NCBI GenBank assembly: GCA_017551665.1
Contig: JAFZLB010000030.1
Span: forward strand, 1-63,100
DNA from: Lachnospiraceae bacterium
GTDB taxonomy: Bacteria; Bacillota; Clostridia; Lachnospirales; Lachnospiraceae
Direction: 5' to 3'
Length of the DNA: 63,100 nt
This document shows, one piece after another, positions 58,366 to 63,100 of the stretch; position 1 is the stretch's first letter; each line of letters opens with the position of its first letter. The notes below the pieces were generated by a model, which did not search any database, was not told the origin of the DNA, and saw only the letters and a program-made list of their open reading frames with translations. Made by a program: the position numbers and the translations under genes.

Positions 58366-60677
58366 TCCGCCACTCCTTCCCCGCGGTTCCTGTCACTCTT
58401 CACAATACCGTTCATGATGGCGAAGAGCACTGCCGAAATTGCGATCAGGATTGCCACAATCCCCAAACCGCTGTTACCGTACAACATCACGATACCGAAG
58501 ATCACGGGCGCGATGGCGCCGATCATGTTGCTGAAAAAGCCCTCGACGCCAAGTGCCTTGGAAAAGCCGACCCGCTGTGCAAAGGGCAGCGTATAGACAT
58601 ACAGGAACTGAAGGCTCGGCATGATGCCGTCCGCAATGCCGATCAGCACAACAATCAGTGCCGCCGAAATGAACATGCTGTGGATGGAGAACAGCATGAA
58701 GCTGGCCGCAAGGATCAGCAGTACCAGCGGCATCAGCAGGGACGAAGAGGCGCGTTTTGTGAGAACCGGGCACAGCTTTGTTCCGATGTAGGCCGTCGCG
58801 ATACCGTAAGCCAGCATGACATAGCCGATCACGTCCGTTGTAATCCCCACGCTGTTTGCATAAACCGGGAAGAAATAGTCCGTAAACATCATGATAAAGA
58901 AATACGGAATGATGATAAACATGATATAGGCCGGAAAGCGGAAATCCGATTTTTTCTGTTCCGTTTCAGCCTCTTCCGGGGACGCCTTTTCTTCTTCCTT
59001 TGCCTCATCTCGTGAAACAACATTGATTCCGAAAAAGAAGAGAAGCATAATGGCAAGAATGCCGAGACCCGTCATGACCAGATACGCGCCCGCATAGCCG
59101 AACACGCTCGCAATCAGGGCGCCCAGTGAAGCCGCGCAGGAATAGCCGACAATAATTGAGGCGTTGGAAGCAGCGGTATACGCCGACATATCGGCTTCCG
59201 AAGAGACCGCAACGGCATAGATATCAATGCCCATCTTCGCAAAACCGAGTCCCGTGCCGATCAGCATCTGCGCAAGGATAAAGGAAACAGGCTCATATGC
59301 AAAAGAGGATGCGAGGGTGCCGCAGCACATCACGACAACGCCGCCGATCGTAGCCACCTTCCAGCCGCGTTTGTGGATTACAATGCCGGAAAGATAAGAG
59401 GTGATCATGGAAATGAATACCTGCGCGGACAGCGGAAAGGTCATCAGAATCTCATAAGGAACCTGGTAGCCGAAGATCACCACCGGACGGTAAATCTCCG
59501 CCAGAACGATGGACATGAATGCGACAGCCATAAAGCGGAAACCGGCAAAACAGAAGGAAAGACCGCGCACGATGCCGATGCTCTCGATCGATTTGCTTTT
59601 GTCGATCCTCCGGAGTTTTCTGCGTTCCTTCTTTTCCCCGAGCAGAAGGTCGATCAGAAAGATCAGAATCTCCAGGGCAATCATCATGGAGGTGATGGTC
59701 GTGACGATCACGTTGATGACGGCGGAGCGGACTTTGGCGCCCACATATTCCGAAGAGATTTCCGCAGTCAGATAACGCACTTCTCCCTCACCGTCCGCAG
59801 ACAGCGCACGGGTAAGAGCGTCTTCCTTTGCTTCAGACGTAAGTGTGATGGCCGATACCTGCGCACTGGAATCCGCAACACGCTGGAAGTACGCGTCCAT
59901 ATCCCTGATATCGCTGTAACGGACACCGGCGGCAAGCAATCCTTCCATGTTTCCCGCACTCTGATCCAGCAGCCCGTTAACAACATCCGAGGCCAGTTCC
60001 CGGTAACCGGCACTCAGCACCACATAGGAAGAAAGGATACTGCCAATATTGATGACAAGGATTGTGGCCATTACAATCCGGCGCAGTGACTTGCGTGCAA
60101 AGGAATGACGGAGCAGATGAAACAGCAGTTCAAACAGCAGCGCCCCGACGATTCCCGCGATCAGCGCATAAAAATACATCCGCTTCACATAAGCAAGGGA
60201 CATGGCCTGTGCCCGTTCCGTCGGGTACAAGATGCCGATATAGCCGTCTATGCCTTCCCTGCCGCGGATGGCGAGTACAATATGCTGTGTTTCGCGGCTC
60301 ATCCACAGGTACTGCGTCTCCCCGTTCACCTTCATCAGTTCGATCTTGTCCGCCAGTTCCTCCGGCGGGTCTATGCCGTAAAGCGGTTCCAGTTCTCCGT
60401 TGACAATGTAATTGTCATTGGAGCCACAATATATGAAGATCTCGTCAAACACATCCTCGATGCCATAGTAATTGCCCAAATCCCGGCCGTATTTCAGCCC
60501 GTATTCCACGCGTTCCGTGAGCGAGGAAAGAATCACGGCGGTATTCTCCGCATCCGCGTCCACGCAGCTGTTCCTGAAGGCATAGGCATTCAGAACCGCG
60601 GACAAAAACACGATTCCGAAAATAAACACGATCATGACCATTTGGAATAATATCTGTTTCTTTTTGCTCATCTTCAC
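58362..60677 (-). CDS. MFS transporter fused to an N-terminal membrane sensor region
   Basis: This 771-residue protein is nearly twice the usual MFS size. Residues 1-~345 contain a helix (~10-32), an extracytoplasmic domain (~33-160), further helices (~162-182, ~200-225), a second extracytoplasmic loop (~226-310) and a helix (~313-345). That is a sensor-like module. Residues ~370-765 form a 12-helix MFS carrier with an acidic central loop (EEEKASPEEAETEQKK) between its halves. Conserved MFS features include the loop HKRGWK and the GTGLGFAKMGIDIYAV helix. It may export a product of the upstream KamA/ATP-grasp pair while reading an external signal. It overlaps the genes on both sides by ATGA. 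Confidence 0.88.
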   Translation of the reverse strand: MKMSKKKQILFQMVMIVFIFGIVFLSAVLNAYAFRNSCVDADAENTAVILSSLTERVEYGLKYGRDLGNYYGIEDVFDEIFIYCGSNDNYIVNGELEPLYGIDPPEELADKIELMKVNGETQYLWMSRETQHIVLAIRGREGIDGYIGILYPTERAQAMSLAYVKRMYFYALIAGIVGALLFELLFHLLRHSFARKSLRRIVMATILVINIGSILSSYVVLSAGYRELASDVVNGLLDQSAGNMEGLLAAGVRYSDIRDMDAYFQRVADSSAQVSAITLTSEAKEDALTRALSADGEGEVRYLTAEISSEYVGAKVRSAVINVIVTTITSMMIALEILIFLIDLLLGEKKERRKLRRIDKSKSIESIGIVRGLSFCFAGFRFMAVAFMSIVLAEIYRPVVIFGYQVPYEILMTFPLSAQVFISMITSYLSGIVIHKRGWKVATIGGVVVMCCGTLASSFAYEPVSFILAQMLIGTGLGFAKMGIDIYAVAVSSEADMSAYTAASNASIIVGYSCAASLGALIASVFGYAGAYLVMTGLGILAIMLLFFFGINVVSRDEAKEEEKASPEEAETEQKKSDFRFPAYIMFIIIPYFFIMMFTDYFFPVYANSVGITTDVIGYVMLAYGIATAYIGTKLCPVLTKRASSSLLMPLVLLILAASFMLFSIHSMFISAALIVVLIGIADGIMPSLQFLYVYTLPFAQRVGFSKALGVEGFFSNMIGAIAPVIFGIVMLYGNSGLGIVAILIAISAVLFAIMNGIVKSDRNRGEGVAE

Positions 60678-61672
60678 CCCGTCAATCCGTAACGTTTCGC
60701 TGCGCCGTCAATGATCTCCTTCAGTACCCAGTCGTATGTCTTTCCCAGGGCTTTTGCACAGGTTTCATACGGTCCCTTTTCCGACAGACCGGGACGGGGT
60801 GTAATCTCGATCATCACCGGCTCCCCCTCCTTTGTCATGCGGAAATCACACCGTCCGAAATCCCTGCATTCCATATGTCGGAACAGTTTTAATGAATCAT
60901 CAAACATGCGCTGTTTCACCGGTTCCGGTAACTCTGCGATCACATCCTGTATCTCTCCGTGGCATTTGTCCTCGACACAGAAGAATTCCAGATCGGAACC
61001 GCTCTCATCAATCACCACACCGACCTCCATCGCGTACGCATCCTTCCCCGTACCGATGATCGGAACATACATCTCCTTTCCTTCAATAAATTCCTCCACC
61101 AGCACCGGCTCATGATAATTGTCAAAATCACTCTGCAGGGCATGCTGCAGTTCCTCGTCATTCCGGACAAGAAATACACCCATGCTGTACCCCTCTTCGT
61201 TCGGCTTGACGATCAGGGGATAGGTCAGTCCCTGTTCCGAGAGCATTCCGCAGACGGCATCCATATCCGGTTTTTCAGAATATTCCAGATAGATTCCCTT
61301 TGGAAATCGGATGCCCAGCGCCTGCGCCACCAGCTTCGTATGGTACTTGTTCTGGGAAAGGCCCATACAGTAGGCGTCACTGCCGATATAGGGGATTTTG
61401 TTCAGTTCCAGCAACGCCGGCACAATCGCCTCTCTGTTTCTCGAGGCGATTCCCTCATCACAGACCAAAACGATGTCGCAGTCCAGCGTTCCGTTTTTGA
61501 TCCGATCATTCAGCTTGAACATATTGCCGATCATCAGCGTCTCATAGCCGTTCCGCTGTATGGCGCGTTCCATGTATCCGATCTCTTCCGGATGACAGAA
61601 GTCCGCGTAAACCATGCTGTTTTCCTCAATGCCGTAATCCGTTCTGAGATCATAGGTCAATCCGACTTTCAT
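60674..61672 (-). CDS. D-Ala-D-Ala ligase-like ATP-grasp enzyme (atypical)
   Basis: This 332-residue ATP-grasp protein joins a carboxylate to an amine with ATP. Ligase motifs include PLIVKPNEEGYSMGV (phosphate loop), VEEFIEGKEMYV and the metal-site end FRMTKEGEPVMIEITPRPGLS. In true D-Ala ligases the last motif reads E-x-N; here the Asn is replaced (EIT), and the N-terminal substrate domain is also diverged. A cell-wall role is unlikely; ligation of another amino acid pair, perhaps a beta-amino acid from the KamA enzyme next to it, fits better. GGGAGGT precedes the ATG. It overlaps the MFS gene. Confidence 0.87.
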   Translation of the reverse strand: MKVGLTYDLRTDYGIEENSMVYADFCHPEEIGYMERAIQRNGYETLMIGNMFKLNDRIKNGTLDCDIVLVCDEGIASRNREAIVPALLELNKIPYIGSDAYCMGLSQNKYHTKLVAQALGIRFPKGIYLEYSEKPDMDAVCGMLSEQGLTYPLIVKPNEEGYSMGVFLVRNDEELQHALQSDFDNYHEPVLVEEFIEGKEMYVPIIGTGKDAYAMEVGVVIDESGSDLEFFCVEDKCHGEIQDVIAELPEPVKQRMFDDSLKLFRHMECRDFGRCDFRMTKEGEPVMIEITPRPGLSEKGPYETCAKALGKTYDWVLKEIIDGAAKRYGLTG

Positions 61673-61696
61673 ATTTACCTCCCTGTTTCGAATGAA

Positions 61697-62764
61697 TTAT
61701 CTGTAAAACTTCGTCACCGAATCCTCGGAATCGCCCTGCAGCAGCAGATAATCCGAAGTCTCTTTCAGCACATGATTGCGCTCAATCGTCACCTTACCGC
61801 CGTGTTTCCCGTCCGCGTCGATGATGAATTTCGGCACGGCATATCCGGGCAGCCGGTACCGGAGTGCCTCGATCAGTTCCACCCCCACGGTATAGTCTGT
61901 GGCAAAATGCGCTGTGCCCAGCACGCGGTCACAAAGGTAGAGGTAATACGGACGGACACGGATGCCGATGAGCTTTGTATACAGTTCCACTAATGTATCG
62001 GCGTCATCATTGATCCCCTTGAGCAGAACACTCTGATTGCCCAGCGGAATACCACGCCGCAACAGACGATTCGCGGCCTCTGCTGCTTCCTTTGTAACCT
62101 CCTTCGGGTGGTTGAATTGTGTGAACAGCCAGAGCGGATGGTATTTTTCCAGCATGTCACAAAGTTCATCCGTGATCTGTCCCGGATCCGCGGCGAGGAC
62201 GCGGGTGCCGATACGTATGGTATTGACGGAGGGGACGCTCCGGAAACCGGCGATATAATACTCCAGCGTTTCCAGGGGCAGTGAAAGCGGATCGCCGCCC
62301 GTAATCAGGATGTCATTGATTTCCGTATGCTCCTTGATATACTCCAGCGCTGCCGGAAGCGCGTCCTTCGTGCAGATCTCCTCGTTCATGACCGTGTTTT
62401 TCCGCGTACAGTGTCTGCAGTGCATGTAGCAGAAATTGGAACACATGAAAGCTGCGCGGGATCTGTATTTGTGAATCAGAAAGGGCACCGCCTCATAATC
62501 CTTTTCATGCAGCGGATCCTCACTGTATCCGCTGATGTCCTCCAGCTCCGCCCCGTCCGGGATGCATTGCATGCGGATGGGACACTCAGGATCATCCCAG
62601 TCGATCAGATTGAAATAATACTCCGAAATACGCAGGCGGTATTTCTTGTCCGTCTCACGGATGTATGCTTCCTCCAGCGGGGAAAGCAAAACCTCTTTTT
62701 CGCGCAGACGTTCCAGTAATTGTTCCGCAGAATCGATCATTCCGGATGAAACTGCTTTATCCAT
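61697..62764 (-). CDS. KamA-family radical SAM aminomutase (lysine 2,3-aminomutase-like)
   Basis: This 355-residue radical SAM/PLP enzyme moves an amino group from C2 to C3. The [4Fe-4S] motif is CYMHCRHC; GGDPLSLPLETLEYYI binds SAM; FTQFNHPKEVT, GNQSVLLKGIND and VRPYYLYLCD follow. The PLP lysine lies in DGKHGGK. The two aspartates that bind the lysine side chain in lysine 2,3-aminomutase (in LCD and IIDA) are both kept, whereas glutamate 2,3-aminomutases change them, so lysine is the likeliest substrate. It is shorter than clostridial KamA (~416). It lies 24 bases upstream of the ATP-grasp gene. AAGGAG precedes the ATG. Confidence 0.9.
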   Translation of the reverse strand: MDKAVSSGMIDSAEQLLERLREKEVLLSPLEEAYIRETDKKYRLRISEYYFNLIDWDDPECPIRMQCIPDGAELEDISGYSEDPLHEKDYEAVPFLIHKYRSRAAFMCSNFCYMHCRHCTRKNTVMNEEICTKDALPAALEYIKEHTEINDILITGGDPLSLPLETLEYYIAGFRSVPSVNTIRIGTRVLAADPGQITDELCDMLEKYHPLWLFTQFNHPKEVTKEAAEAANRLLRRGIPLGNQSVLLKGINDDADTLVELYTKLIGIRVRPYYLYLCDRVLGTAHFATDYTVGVELIEALRYRLPGYAVPKFIIDADGKHGGKVTIERNHVLKETSDYLLLQGDSEDSVTKFYR

Positions 62765-63100
62765 AACTCTTTCTCCTTTCCGGTGCCCTTTCCGTGCCGT
62801 AAATCAAAAGAATAAATCCGCCCGCCACCACCGCCGCGGACAGAATGGAAAGCCACAGCAGTCTCGTGATGCCCGCCGGCTCGCTTCCCTGTTCCATATC
62901 CGCTGCGGAAAGCGGGAATTCCTGTTCCTCCCCTTCCGCCGAAACAAACGGTACAAATTCCAGATCGGAACCGGCCGCGTCCCTGTGCAGCAGCACATCC
63001 GCGCTCATCGCACCGTCCGCACCGCCTGCACCTCCGGCACCGCCTGCACCTCCGGCACCGTCAGCACCTCCGGCACCGTCAGCACCTCCCGCACCGTCAG
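62757..63100 (-). CDS. Gly/Ala-repeat membrane-anchored protein, C-terminal part (5' truncated by window edge)
   Basis: The frame is open to the right edge. The visible ~114 residues begin with a Gly/Ala/Asp repeat (GADGAGG, GGAGGA units). A short acidic region follows (SAEGEEQEFPLSAADMEQG), then one membrane helix (RLLWLSILSAAVVAGGFILL) and a basic tail (ERAPERRKSYG). That arrangement suggests an extracellular protein held by a C-terminal anchor. An internal ATG at 63008 is available but has no ribosome binding site, so the longer frame is preferred. Its stop overlaps the kamA start, so it belongs to the same operon. The function is not recognisable from this fragment. Confidence 0.65.
   Translation of the reverse strand, partial: DGAGGADGAGGADGAGGAGGAGGAGGADGAMSADVLLHRDAAGSDLEFVPFVSAEGEEQEFPLSAADMEQGSEPAGITRLLWLSILSAAVVAGGFILLIYGTERAPERRKSYG
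63009..63100 (-). repeat. Short tandem repeats encoding Gly/Ala/Asp units
   Basis: Interspersed 9- and 18-base units (GGTGCCGGA and GGTGCTGACGGTGCCGGA on the minus strand) run to the window edge. All keep the reading frame. Length variation between strains would change the stalk length of the protein. Confidence 0.75.

Noticed and set aside
63009-63100. CRISPR-like or minisatellite non-coding repeat at the right edge
   Set aside because: Units are 9 or 18 bases without spacers and keep an open Gly/Ala-rich frame, so a coding repeat explains them better.

Overview
The window looks like a piece of a moderately GC-rich, anaerobic Firmicutes chromosome. A Lachnospiraceae-like clostridium fits best. 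The grounds are the split glycine decarboxylase (gcvPA/gcvPB), strong AGGAGG ribosome binding sites, the ResB/CcsA cytochrome c maturation route, a SpoIIE/RsbW-type pair and selenium/purine genes known from gut clostridia. Almost every gene is on the minus strand. Only the partial ygfK at the left edge and the molybdenum hydroxylase at about 7.2-9.8 kb are on the plus strand. No tRNA, rRNA, CRISPR array, phage or insertion sequence was recognised, and no gene-free stretch exceeds 300 bases.

Layout. (1) 1-9.8 kb: the end of ygfK, a minus-strand operon of a Uma2 nuclease, gcvT, gcvH, gcvPA, gcvPB and lpdA, and a divergent selenium-dependent xanthine-dehydrogenase-type hydroxylase. (2) 9.8-21.8 kb: a six-gene phosphorelay operon with four hybrid histidine kinases, two of them fused to a DegV fatty-acid-binding domain, plus a response regulator without a DNA-binding domain. 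(3) 21.9-28.2 kb: a respiratory module of tri-heme cytochrome c peroxidase, ResB, CcsA, FixC, FixX and a polyprenyl diphosphate synthase, with a good promoter and a Fur/PerR-like box upstream. (4) 28.2-34.9 kb: carbamate kinase, ygeW, ygeY, ygeX and aminopeptidase C. Palindromic elements sit in three gaps of this operon, including two 149-bp copies of one element. With ygfK and the hydroxylase, this matches the purine/urate degradation gene set of gut anaerobes. Glycine is an expected product of that pathway, so the nearby glycine cleavage system makes sense. (5) 35-36.6 kb: a dicarboxylate symporter with an extra soluble N-terminal domain.

(6) 36.7-55.0 kb is the most unusual part. It holds three very large helical proteins that share modules, two DUF4157 (eCIS-core, HExxH) proteins with nearly identical N-termini and unrelated C-termini, an AAA+ ATPase of the kind seen in contractile-injection loci, a second ATPase with a winged-helix tail behind an array of 10-bp direct repeats, three GNAT-like acyltransferases plus a truncated fourth, and a lone receiver protein. 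One giant protein carries a PI3/4-kinase-like catalytic motif. Another carries a ~210-residue cassette inserted into the shared scaffold. No sheath, tube or baseplate gene is present. I read this as an effector or cargo island related to extracellular contractile injection systems, or a stand-alone system built from the same parts.

(7) 55.1-63.1 kb: an RsbW-like kinase, a membrane SpoIIE-type phosphatase, an ABC-type binding protein, an MFS transporter with its own extracytoplasmic sensor region, an atypical ATP-grasp ligase, a KamA-family aminomutase and the end of a Gly/Ala-repeat membrane protein. Start/stop overlaps link most of them. They look like a unit that makes, exports and senses a small molecule and signals by partner switching. 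They lie directly upstream of the cargo island on the same strand with no clear promoter between, so the two may be co-expressed.
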